NCBI RefSeq assembly: GCF_964355755.1
Contig: NC_092677.1
Coordinates: forward strand, 12,548,601 to 12,612,600
Reading direction: 5' to 3'
Source of the DNA: Antedon mediterranea
Taxonomy: Eukaryota > Echinodermata > Crinoidea > Comatulida > Antedonidae
Length of the DNA stretch: 64,000 nucleotides
Position 1 is the first letter of the stretch; each line of letters begins with the position of its first letter. Positions 26,215 to 36,770 of this stretch are shown here, one piece after another. Both the position numbers and the translations under genes were made by a program. Under the pieces are notes generated by a model. It did not search any database and had not been told where the DNA came from. It worked only from the letters and a program-made list of their open reading frames with translations.

Positions 26215-26398
26215 TTCTTTTTTTTATCTTCAGCTCAATTTTTTACAAGATGAGCAATGTGCTGTTTCTGTCTTGTGCAATTGTCTGTGTATTTTTACTG
26301 TTTTATTTATATTTTTATAAGATGATATGCCAGTTTTTCAAAGCAAATTTTTTTAAATTTCATTTCAATGGACGAATAAATATGACTATGACTAAATC
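26215..26398 (+). repeat. possible LINE 3' terminus
   Basis: The block ends CAATGGACGAATAAATATGA followed by TATGAC-like repeats (ATGACTATGACTAAATC). A GGAC-AATAAA-type ending with a short tandem tail is common for LINE 3' ends in invertebrates (family knowledge). The upstream part is T-rich with no reverse-transcriptase frame. A chance resemblance is possible. Confidence 0.35.
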
Positions 26399-26442
26399 TA
26401 TTTTTGAAACTAAGATGACATAATGCTTTAGTTATGACAATA

Positions 26443-26486
26443 AGGAATTGAACCCAGGATAATACACAGCCACAGTGCCACTACAA
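26443..26486 (-). repeat. tRNA-like SINE head remnant
   Basis: The minus strand has GTAGTGGCACTGTGG (26484-26470, A-box-like) and GGGTTCAATTCC (26455-26444, B-box-like). The distance is short for a complete tRNA head, so part may be deleted. Confidence 0.3.
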
Positions 26487-27278
26487 CTACAATAATTAGA
26501 TGGAAAATATGCTTATGGAAAAAAAAAGAAGAAAAAATATCTTGCTGATGATAGAAGCGATATTTGGAACAGATCATCTCACATGCTAGTCCAATATTCG
26601 CTTATCATTATGTCATAACTATACTTCTCCCTTCAAAAAACTTTACTTAAAATAAAACCATGCATTAATGTACTCTTAAGGTTGAGATATAAGCACATAA
26701 AAGAGAGGCCAAGCTCAAACATTTATTTGAAGGGCTCCTCATTATCTTCAATCTTCTTCATCAAGCATCGAAATTAACATTCAAAATTTTCCTTTAATCA
26801 GAGATTTCTAATTAACAGTGCCTTCTGGTAATCAATATTTCTGAAATTACAGACTTAATTAGATATGGCCATGCAACAGAAATTACAGTAGAATCTGTAT
26901 AATGTTTACATAATGAAAACCCATACGCTGAATTTGCGTTACAAAATAGACACAAACAAAATTAAAAGAATTAGAGTGTTTAACCTAACTAACGCTCACA
27001 CTGTCAACCATGGTTCTCCGTCCATTTACTGTATACATTACAGCCAAAATCGTCTTTCTCGCGAATCTTAAAATATTATGTCTTGGTTAATTTAATTAAA
27101 TGTATTCGTAGCTATATAATAGCGACATTAAAGATCATCTCAAGGTTTGACTTAATTTTGCACAATATGTCTATCCTAGACTGTGTGGATTTTGTGGTAC
27201 CGGAAAAGACACATCCTGAAAGTAGAATCAATGTAGATTTGAACCCATCAAAGGTGCACATGGTACAATATTAAGTTA

Positions 27279-27616
27279 TGCACTTGTCAATTGTATGACC
27301 CACTATACGACCCCTGGGAGAGGTGCGTCATTTGTCCGATGTGCGTCATACTTTTGAATACCATGACGCACCCGTGCGTCAAAAAGGTGACTTACCTTTA
27401 GGTGACCATGACGCACCCATTTTGACGCACTGTGACCATGTTGTTTATGATATGGTGGGTGGTAAAGTGACGGACATTGACACACCTTGTTCATTGATGT
27501 GACGTACCATCTAGGTTTTTTGACGCACCCCTGCGTCAGTAATTATTTGTAAATGACGCACCCATGACGCACCTCTCCCGGGGGTTGTATAGTGGGTCAT
27601 ACAATTGACAAGTGCA
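27279..27616. mobile_element. 338-bp MITE packed with TGACGCA motifs
   Basis: The termini are inverted for about 52 bp with about two mismatches, starting TGCACTTGTCAATTGTATGA (27279) and ending with its complement (27616). TTA occurs on both sides (27276-27278 and 27617-27619), giving a likely 3-bp target duplication. The interior has ten exact TGACGCA/TGCGTCA copies (27324, 27342, 27364, 27375, 27409, 27423, 27521, 27532, 27554, 27565) plus one TGACGTA variant at 27500. It has no transposase. The open frame on the minus strand (27303-27494) is a by-product of the repeats. The superfamily is uncertain: a TTA duplication suits PIF/Harbinger, but the TGCA terminus is not typical. Confidence 0.9.
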
Positions 27617-28117
27617 TTACAATACCATTGCCCCATGACACTAGATAGATCAGAATAATTTCTATTTTTAATTTAATTAGCAATGATTGAAACATTCTTT
27701 CATTAATATATACTTTTTTCAATATTTGATTACATCAATCATTTTTTTCTATTCAATAATTTACAAATTCTCATCATTAATTAGAAATCAAAAGTTATAA
27801 ATATGAAAATATTTTAGTATTTTTAACAAATTCAAATACGCTTTAAAGTATTATTGATAAATAATGGTGTTTTAATACCCAAATGTCATTATAAGTAAAA
27901 CGAGTGGGAGCAAGATAAAACCGTGAGATTATGCGAGACTGTAATGTCCAAATTTAAAAAAGGATTTTTTTTAAAATTCACGAATTAGTTCAATGTATTT
28001 TTTATATCCATTTTAATTAATCAAAAGAAGATCATAAATGTTTAATATTTGACCATGCCATTTCTATTCTACATATATTTGGGAGGTTTTTCATAAAAAG
28101 AGGCAACTCAATGTAAA
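27617..28117. other. AT-rich spacer, nothing recognised
   Basis: Unique AT-rich sequence between two mobile elements. I saw no repeat, open frame or motif of note. Confidence 0.5.
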
Positions 28118-28157
28118 ACCCTCTATTAAGGGGACACCTTGTTTGGTTCTGTGCAAC
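28118..28157. mobile_element. GGACACC-family fragment split by a MITE
   Basis: CCTCTATTAAGGGGACACCT followed by TGTTTGGTTCTG matches the repeat family at 19715, 24954 and 53566. The match stops at the TA where the 349-bp MITE begins. The element was already present, or already a relic, when the MITE inserted. The continuation after 28510 is too AT-rich to recognise. Confidence 0.5.
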
Positions 28158-28159
28158 TA

Positions 28160-28508
28160 AAGCCTGGTTTCCATTAAAATCGCTACAGCGTTTCCATTAA
28201 AATCGCTACAGCGTTTCCATTAAAATCGCTACAGCGTTTCCATTAAAATCGCTACAGCGTTTCCATTAAAATCGCTACACGCGCAGATGTCACCGACGCA
28301 ATCGGGAAGGCTCCCCGATTCATCGCAGTCAAATCGGCAAAGTTCAACCATGTTCAACCATGTTCAACTTTGTTGATTGTGTCAGCGATGAATCGTATAC
28401 GCGTACCAAAGAATATTTAGCGCTCGCGTACTAGATCCCCGATAAATTCTAGCGTTTCCATAGAATCGCTACGCTCTGTCGTGTAGCGATTTTATGGAAA
28501 CCAGGCTT
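28160..28508. mobile_element. 349-bp MITE with amplified end (TA, AAGCCTGG)
   Basis: The left end AAGCCTGGTTTCCATTAAAA (28160) and right end (complement of AAGCCTGGTTTCCATAAAAT, ending 28508) are inverted. TA flanks both sides (28158-28159 and 28509-28510). Immediately inside the left end a 23-bp unit, GTTTCCATTAAAATCGCTAC plus AGC, is repeated five times (28167-28281). The unit is the terminal sequence itself. Further inside are CGATTCATCGC (28316) and its inverted copy (28385), and an 11-bp run of GTTCAACCAT units. It is CpG-rich against the background and has no coding capacity. Confidence 0.9.
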
Positions 28509-28774
28509 TACAAATTAAATTTGTTATCATAGTCTTCATTTATTTAATTTATGTGAGGGCATATTCCTGTGTGTTAATCTTTTAGATAATCTTTGCCAAA
28601 GTAGAGATTATTCTAGTATATCAGGATGGGTAAAGGATTATTATAAGTGATGATTAATTGAACAAGGTGTTTTAAAATGATTATCTAAATATGATTTTTT
28701 TTTACCTGTCTTTTTCATACCATAATGCAAGAACATATATTCTATGTTTTATTCTTTTGAAACATTTCTTCTAA
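28509..28774. other. short AT-rich spacer
   Basis: AT-rich sequence between the two MITEs. It may contain the far half of the split GGACACC relic, but I cannot recognise it. Confidence 0.4.
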
Positions 28775-28939
28775 TAGAGTCAAATCTCCCAATATCAGAC
28801 ACCTTTTGGCTGGACTAATTTATTGATTTTTTTTTTAGAAATTCGTATTCTAAATGTGTTTCATTAGTATTGCAAGTAAAATTTGGGACATTTAGACGAG
28901 ATTTTTTTCATTTTTCTGGTATTAGGCGAGTCAACTGTA
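28775..28939. mobile_element. mariner-like MITE, family 1 copy C
   Basis: The left end TAGAGTCAAATCTCCCAATA and the right end (complement of TACAGTTGACTCGCCTAATA) are inverted with several mismatches. Interior landmarks GGCTGGACTAATT, TCTAAATGTGTTTCATTAG and AAATTTGGGACATTTAGAC match copies A and B. At about 165 bp it is non-coding. Confidence 0.7.
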
Positions 28940-30179
28940 TCACATTTAGTTTTTTTTTCTCTTGCATTCTCCATAAAGTGGAAACAAAGTAAACAATACT
29001 AACAAGAGCAAAAAGGACAATTTTTCTTTCTGTGTGATATATTATTGTTTAGATGGATTAATTAGGGCACTATCATATCATATTTTATATAGCTTTTTTT
29101 GCAATGCTCTAGGTTGTAATAAAAATTATTTTAAAACAACATAATGTTTGAAACACCTGTTCATATTTAATAAATTTCTTTATGCAACATAAACTGATGT
29201 CAAAAATATAAATATGTTAATTTCATACCATATGTTATATTTAACATATTTATTAAAAACTAGAGAAATTATAAATCATGGGAAATATTTAAAAAAAAAC
29301 ATGGTGTCTCATCAACCCAAATGCACTGTAACTATAGTAAATGCACTAAAGGTAGTACGGAGGAGGATTAAACACATGTAAACACGTCTCCTAAATGTGG
29401 AGTGATAATGATACACTACTTTCTCATGATCTATAACATCACACGGAAATGCGAATGGCACAATATTATTCAAATCTTGAGTATGAATAGTCTAAAATCC
29501 ACTATTAAAACATAAGAGTATCGCACATGATGTATAAATATATCATGCAACAAGAAAAATGTATGTATCTTCTAGACTGTTAATTAAATTAGAAATACAT
29601 TTTGAGAACAGTCTTCTTGTTAGATGCTCGCAGATGATTTAAACTCAAAATCAATTTTGGACCTGATGTAATGGCATAACTCGCTTAATGAATCAATTCT
29701 ATCTTACTCTGTTTACCTCTCGAAGGTCTATTAAAATTTTAATAATTAACACATTTCAATAACCATGTAATGTGCACACAAGAATAACATACAAGTTGCA
29801 TGCAATGAAATATATATGGATACTGTTGAGCTTCGATTTAAGCCTATTTATCACATTTTGGTGTAAAATTCCTCCAGTATTACAGGACAATTCTGTAATA
29901 CAGCATCTCAAGTTAGGTATGTGTTATGGTCTATAGATGTGAAACATGTGATACTGTATCCCATTATATTTCTATGATACTGGCCAAATTTAGATATAAT
30001 ACTGAGAATTGGCTAAACTTTTTAAGCATAAAATTTTAAATATCTGGAAATATATGAAAAATATGGATATTTTAAAAACTGTATTATTTATTCTTCCTTA
30101 TCAAAACAAAGGCAAAATTCTCAGAAAACCCTGGGGAAAAAATAAATAAATACCAGTAACTACCAATTGTTTGACTTTC
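28940..30179. other. AT-rich stretch without a gene
   Basis: Low-complexity AT-rich sequence with scattered homopolymers. No convincing open frame or repeat was found. Confidence 0.55.
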
Positions 30180-30182
30180 TAA

Positions 30183-30840
30183 GGCCCTGTTCAGACCCAT
30201 GGCGTTAGACCGTTTTAGCGTACGACGCTAAAAGAATGTGTGTCTGAACAGTTGGGGATTAGCGTACAACGCGTCGTACAACGGTTGTAGCGTTTTAGTG
30301 GAAAACGGTTGATAGTACCGTTTTAGCGTACGACACTACTGTAAGTCAACGTTGTGTCCAATCAGAACGTTTCCTGTTATGACGCGAAACAAGGTTTGAC
30401 CTAGGCTGACATCTTGTATCGTCAATGTGTGAGAGATGGATTTCAACAACAAAAAGGCCAGAATAATTAAGGCCTAATTAGGCTACAAATACAACTGTTA
30501 AAAAACACTAGGCTACAAACTACATGTATCAACTGATTACCATTATATTTTCTAACAAATGACATAAATAAATGCACCTTGTATTTAAACATAGTGACTA
30601 CGATACCGTCCCCTTTTAGGCCTAGATAAGAGCCATTCACGCATTTCATTCAAGCTAAAAACTAGCGTGGAACATCAAGTCAATCATATACAAGGCAGAC
30701 TAGACTGGACAAGCTTAATGCTGAAAACCCCTAACGCTATGGGTCTGAACACCTCATTTTTTTCTCTGCGGTTTGGAATGTGACCTTGCAAGTAACGTTG
30801 TACGCTAAAACTGTCTAACGCCATGGGTCTGAACATAGCC
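30183..30840. mobile_element. 658-bp Harbinger-like MITE (TAA duplication)
   Basis: The left end GGCCCTGTTCAGACCCATGG and right end (complement of GGCTATGTTCAGACCCATGG) are inverted for about 45 bp. TAA lies on both sides (30180-30182 and 30841-30843), the 3-bp TWA duplication expected of PIF/Harbinger elements. Internal copies of the end motif occur (CTGAACAG near 30243; AACGCTATGGGTCTGAACA at about 30732), along with several GCGTACGACGC/GTACAACG motifs, so the structure is multi-layered. The middle is AT-rich with no transposase. The 60-codon minus-strand frame at 30467-30649 is not a gene. Confidence 0.85.
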
Positions 30841-32552
30841 TAACAAGTACTTTGTTGAACGTATTAATTACGGTACCTAGATTGGACACCTAAAGAAAAA
30901 ACTTAATAGATCATTGAGAAACATTCTTTTCTGAAGCAAAATTATTAGCATTAATTTAACATTCTAAAATTTAAATATATATTTCCTTTTGCCTTCATAC
31001 TAATAATAAACTAACTGTCTGATGAAAGAATAGTGTTTTTAAAAAGTTCTGCATTTTCTGATTGTTTTCACATTTTCTTTATTCAACTTTTTTTTTTCTC
31101 ATCGAGATCTAGCCACTGTTAACCAAAACATTGTTATTTTTGTCAGTAAATTGCCTTTGGAATTCTAACCTATGTCATTTATAGGTTTTCTATCTATCAA
31201 ATAAAAGGAAGTCCTTTAATTCCCTGTCCCATATAATTTGTATCAGTACATTCGGATGATACATTCCAAGCTTCAACATTCTCCTTTAATATCTAAAATG
31301 CTTTATCTGGTTAACTACTATATCAAATTATCCTAACAAGGAACGACCTACTCACTTCAACACATCAGGTTAGATGACTTCTTTCTCATTTACCTTTTTT
31401 GGAATGCCGTTGCTGAATAACTAATTACTCACAAAAGCCACTCCTTAAAATGAAAATGATATTAATGATTATGGATCTTTGTTTGGTATTCGCAGTTGAT
31501 CTGACGCGTTTTATTCTCACGTTATATAATTGATAACTTGTGTTCTATATTATATTTTAAGGCATTCTAAAGTGGCCATGACCTAAACCGTTATTATTAA
31601 GGTTCCCAATAGTGGAATAACTATAGCTTTAATAATTTAATTTATTTAACTTACTGTTTATTACCAATGCAAAAATGTAGCAATTTAAACATTTACAATT
31701 TATAGTTTAAATATGGAAATAGAAACTTTGGCTGTAAAATTATTAATTATTGTTTATTTTAGATTGCCTATGTGGGATATGGGATATTTTAACTTCTATT
31801 TTTGTTAAATAATTGTAAGACTAAGAAGAAACCATTTCAATTCAATTGCATTTGATTGAGAAGTATCACCATTTTGTTGCTACGTACAGACAACTTCTCT
31901 CAACACTGAATGACCAGAAAATGTTAAAATAGTTTCAAAATGGGGAAAAAGGGAGAAATACTTTGTTATTTAAAATGAATTCTTCAAAAATTAGATTAGA
32001 ATATCTTATCTCCTTGGGTTGTCAGGACATCCATCTAAATACATCCGCTTCTTTATCAACATTAATCAGTTGCCACGGTGATAATAAGTAAAAGAAACTC
32101 ATTGAATCTTGTCTGTTAAAGATATTTTTAAAAACTGGCTAGTCAGTGATTTACATTTTGTTTAATAAAGCTCATCAAGATGAAACATCTTTTTTTCATG
32201 AGTATCTTGGTGTTATTTTTTAATAAATAATCTGAAAAATTTGCATTGGACCAAAATTATAAGATATATTGTCCACCTAAAAATAATTTTTTTACAATTT
32301 TTGTTGTTGAATATTTAATTTCAATGTCACATAACAGTTATTAACTTTAACCAAAAACTAGATCCAAAAAAAAAAGTAATTTAAAGCACAAAATTACCTA
32401 CATAACCTGTCAGACAATGGATTTTGGTTAAAATCAAGCGTTTCTTTTGTCTTTTTTAGAAGTGAAATGATTATTTGTTCATTTTTCTTTCTACAGAAGT
32501 GAACAACTTTCCTATTTAAAATCTGATTTATTAATCTTTATTTTTCAGGTTG

Positions 32553-32581
32553 TTTTTTTTTTTTGGGGGGGGGGGGGGGGG
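32553..32581 (+). repeat. T12-G17 homopolymer pair
   Basis: Twelve T (32553-32564) run directly into seventeen G (32565-32581), the longest G run in the window. Such a tract can form G-quadruplex or triplex DNA and is mutation-prone. The length may be inaccurate in the assembly. Confidence 0.95.
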
Positions 32582-33487
32582 AGTTGGAGACAGTACATCT
32601 TTAAATGGAACAATCTGGGTGTTAATGCAACAATTTGTCATAAAACAACCAAAATAAACATTCTTCTGTCAAATAGTTGTTCTTGTTTAACACTTAAATG
32701 ATAAAAACAAGCTCAAGATATCGTACATAAACAAACATTAGGTAGGTCAGAATTCCAGACAGTTTGGCCTTGACCACACTGCAAACATTTCACACAGGTA
32801 GGTTCCAACTTTCACCTGTTGACCTCATATCAATAATTAAGTACAATTTAAATATTAATATATCTTTTTTTTCTAATTTTCTTTTACCATGTATCAAAAA
32901 GTTTGTAAATGGCTCGTACAGGCAAAATACGAGTGGTACTGTAACTGACTGACCACATTTTGCACAAGGGGTTCTAAACCAGGACACATTTCAATGTTAA
33001 AACCTACAGGTAAATTTCTAGAAATCTTACCAATCTTCTAACATTGGCAGTTTTCCATATTTCTTTTCATATTTAAAGATGATAATTGATCATAATAAAT
33101 CTATCCTTCCATTTCAACCACAAGTTAATAAATTGTGAGAAGACAAAAGGAAAAGGAACTAAAAGAAAACACCACAATTAATAACACATATTTTCAATCC
33201 ATTAATTACATTAAAATTAAATCAAAAACTATAAATAGTATATAAATACTTTGCAAGATGACTTGGATGTATGACTTTTAGGGATTATATATGATCAATA
33301 TCTTGGGAATTGGTATTAAAATGCCATTGTTAAGAGAATCATTGACCTTCCAAGCAACTAAAAATACTAATGTAAAAAAACTAACAGTAATTGCAGTTAA
33401 AACAACATGATGTATATTTCTTGTAAAATAATAAAAAATCAATGTTTACATTGTTGTCATTGCTTTCCAATTTGACATGAATATATT

Positions 33488-33640
33488 GATGGCCAGTGGT
33501 CTAAAGGTATGGCATCTACATAATAAAGACAGAAGTTTGACTAAATTGAATCATATTCATCGGATATTATCGATGCTCAGTGGTTTAAATCCGTGCCACC
33601 TGTATATAAAGCAGAAGACACAAGTTCGAGCCTCCGTTGA
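33488..33640 (+). repeat. two tandem tRNA-like heads
   Basis: GATGGCCAGTGGTCTAAAGG (33489) and GATGCTCAGTGGTTTAAATC (33573) start two similar segments 84 bp apart. Each has an A-box-like CAGTGGT(C/T)TAAA and, about 45 bases on, a B-box-like element (AGAAGTTTGACTA at about 33531, decayed; CAAGTTCGAGCCTC at 33621-33634, good). This looks like a dimeric tRNA-derived SINE or a tandem of tRNA pseudogene-like heads. No cloverleaf tRNA is claimed. Confidence 0.5.
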
Positions 33641-34865
33641 TTGTTGACTGAAAATTAGGATAAATAAGTGAGGGTTAAGATCACACCTAATTAATACCAA
33701 ATTTCATATCAGGCCACTTTTGTTAAGATTTCAGGTGAAAAAAACAATATTTTTGTGTGTGTAAAACTGTTATAATTTATACATGAAGAATAGTTTACAC
33801 GTAACAATATTGTATTGTTAGTGGTGACCCATAAAAAGGGACAATAAATAATAAGTGTATATACGCTTGTATCACATGCGATATTACATCATCGTGTGTT
33901 AACAATTATTAAGAAAAGAGCTTTTTACAAGAAAAATATATTTGAAAATATAGTTAAAGTAATGATTTTTTTAATTCATGAGACTGAATTCATGAGACTG
34001 AAACATAAGGGTGGAGATAGGAAACTAGTAATCAATTCTATTTGGCCTAATATTATAATTACATATTAAATATTTCAGAATACTAATTAAAAATATGGTA
34101 TAAATAAGAATTAATCCAGATTCTTTGGATAATATATTATAATGATGATTTATGAGAGAGAAGAAAAATTAATGGTCTTTGACTCCAAGCAGATCGCAAA
34201 TTCTACTTCTAAATGTACATTTAAAATTGGAATGACTAATTAGACTTTTATTCGTTCTTTCTCTAAAGTAAAAAACATCAGAATTTTTTCAAGTTGTAAT
34301 TACTAGTAATAAAGGCAGCACTGAATTCATAGCGTTCTAATAAGAAAAAATACTGCATATATAACATTAATTTTATGCAGATGTGCATATAGTTATACAG
34401 TGTGTTTAATTTAAGTATTTATATTTCGAACATTCTTTTCAACGTCATAGTAATAATGATCATAATAAAATAAAATTATAGAAATAAAACTTTAAAATGT
34501 AATATGTATTTATTTGTTTACTATAATGTTAACACAGAATACATACCTAATTTGGATGGAAATCGGTATTTAAATTAGGTTTTACATATGTATATGAACA
34601 TTAAAAAAAGAGTTTTGAAAATTACTAAAAACAGGATCAAGATAAATAAGCATGTATGTAAAAACAGCATAACAACTTCACATGTAGTTTCACATGTAAA
34701 TAAGTCATCTGTCTTCTAAGAAAATTAAAGACTGTTACTTTGTTCAACACTAATTTTGCATAACACGGTAAAAAACAGCATTGAAATTCAGTGACAGTCA
34801 CAGAAGATTAAAAATAAGATATATGTTACCATTATGTAAATGACAAGCTTTTTCTTACCTTTGAC

Positions 34866-35350
34866 CAAGGTAGTGTAATTAATCCAATACATAGAAAGTG
34901 AGATAATTCCAGCAGAGAATTAAATGAAATCATTCAGTATAATGAGCAGGTAAGATAGTGGGAGAGCGAGTGAGATACCAAGGAATGCTGACTTCCTTAT
35001 GTCCTTGTTCTAATGCCAATTAAGCAAATCAGAATAAGTTAAACACAGGCCACTCTTTGAAATCATCCCAGGCTAGAACCAACCAGGGGTGTAAAATAAT
35101 GCCTTGATTCAGATGAATAAACACTACCTGCCTTAGGCCGAAGCACCAATTATCACTCTCTGGTACAATCACGCCGTTCCCCAATCAGAAGCGTTGCATT
35201 TATTTACATTTGCTAACACCCAGAACTGGAATAATGGCATCATCATTACCTTCTTGTTGATTTTGTTTCTACCGTTCTAATCATATGCAAATCAAATTGC
35301 TTCCACTATTTAATCAACAATTATCTTTTAGCTAGGCTTACATTATCTTA
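34866..35350. promoter_or_regulatory. candidate noncoding regulatory island
   Basis: About 480 bp of balanced, non-repetitive sequence lies between AT-rich flanks with stops in all frames. Motif-like content includes TAATCC (near 34880), AAGTTAAACACAGG, TGATTCAGATGAATAAACA (Fox-like TAAACA), ATATGCAAATCAAATTG (POU octamer-like, about 35283) and AACAATTATC. Several transcription-factor-like sites in one unique block fit an enhancer, but conservation was not tested. Confidence 0.3.
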
Positions 35351-36754
35351 CGATGGCAACCTGGGTATACATTACACTTTCTTTTTACAATTTGCATTCA
35401 ATTTTTTTTCCCCGACTATCAATTATAAAGACTCCTAGCAATCTCTAATTATAAATACAATTACTTTCCTAGATAAACATAATTATCTTGAAATCTTTAT
35501 TCTAGTTTCCACCATTCAACTGAAATATTGTGTATACTGTAAAAATAGAAAATAATTTCAGTTTAATGAAGCCATGATCTGTGATTAGGTTTAGATTAGA
35601 TATAATACCTTTTTTTTCCTTAGAGTAAACATTTTTGTAACTTTGGACATGAAATGTTGTAATTTATACATTTCTATCTACCATTTCTACCAACAATAAA
35701 TAAATACTGGACTACTGCAATTAATACAAAAGAACTAGAACTGAAAGGAAAATTAAAACAGAGACAAATAGATTTAAATTATCTTGGAAGTTTGCAACAT
35801 ATCGAAAAAGACCCAGGTGATACAAGGTTAGGTCGCGTTTAATGACTTGTTGATTTCTTAGTCACCATAGATATAATCTTAACGAAGTAAAATTAAGCAA
35901 TTAATGGAAGGTCATCTCATGTCCAGATGGCTATTTACCTACTGTACAGTTATTGTATTTATTAGACCATTAGGTCATGTTAATACCTAAAATATGTTTT
36001 ATATGTTAGTTGTTACTGATTGAAATTGTATCCAAAATTTACAGCGACATAAAATTATCAAGTCAATTTTCCCGAAACACCCAGAAAGCCATAAGCCCAC
36101 CCAAGACCCTTACAAACACCATATTCTTTCAAATGCATTATAAAAATGACTTTTCAGAAATTAAACTGATTATTTATATACAAATTATTGTGGGCTAACC
36201 AGCTAATTGGCTAGTCTTTAGAGAGAATTGCTTCTCCAAAAAAATGTTGTTAAAATTATTGAGTCACTCCATTAATGCATGCAAGAACTAAACTCTTTTT
36301 TTTTTATTCCTCACCATTCAAATAATATTGTCTAATTTGTTTCTTTACAATATTGTCACCTTTGTGTCTCTACAATATTGTCTAATCTCTACTCAAACTT
36401 TGATTTTAACCAAATAAACGAAATTAAACAGTTTTGCTGTACTTGCCTATAAATGTTATCGTCCAAAAATGTGCACATACACAAGAACCTTCCTCAGCTA
36501 CTGGGTCTGTTTATGAGAATGCAATTATAACTGTACATAGTTAGTTTACTCGGAATAAACCCTATTGTTCCTTCACCCCACTTTAAACTAAATCAATGGT
36601 TAATGAAAACTAGAAAGACAATTAAAGTGTTGGACAATTGGAACAATTGTTTGTATTTTAACCTTTATTATTTAAGATCGTTTCTTTCATTAGAGGGATT
36701 AAGCTATTGTTCCTAACAAGGATCAGTGGAAGGATTGGGACTACAGTTAACTTA

Positions 36755-36770
36755 ATTTGCATATGTAAAT
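36755..36770. promoter_or_regulatory. POU-like palindromic octamer site, copy 1
   Basis: ATTTGCATATGTAAAT is a near-palindrome containing ATTTGCAT, the octamer bound by POU/Oct proteins on one strand, and a near-octamer on the other. It lies in a unique island (36690-36850) that also contains GATTAATGCATC and TTTAATGGCAATCATCTGCG. Function is inferred from motif knowledge. Confidence 0.35.

Larger units (their letters stand above)
25258..27278. other. AT-rich stretch with retroposon remnants
   Basis: Mostly unique AT-rich sequence. A possible LINE 3' end (26215-26398) and a tRNA-like head (26443-26486) are listed separately. The short frame at 27083-27274 resembles nothing known to me. Confidence 0.45.
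30844..34865. other. AT-rich stretch with a T/G tract and tRNA-like dimer
   Basis: No gene. It contains the T12G17 tract at 32553-32581 and the tRNA-like tandem at 33488-33640, both listed separately. A 15-bp direct repeat (AATTCATGAGACTGA, about 33975-34004) is also present. At 32069-32082 GTTGCCACGGTGAT is a weak RFX-like match. Confidence 0.45.

Noticed and set aside
27303-27494. 63-codon minus-strand frame in the TGACGCA element
   Set aside because: It arises from the repeated motif inside a non-coding MITE.
27364-27571. Regularly spaced TGACGCA repeats considered as a CRISPR-like array
   Set aside because: Units are 7 bp, in both orientations and inside a TIR element; spacing is irregular overall and the DNA is eukaryotic in character.
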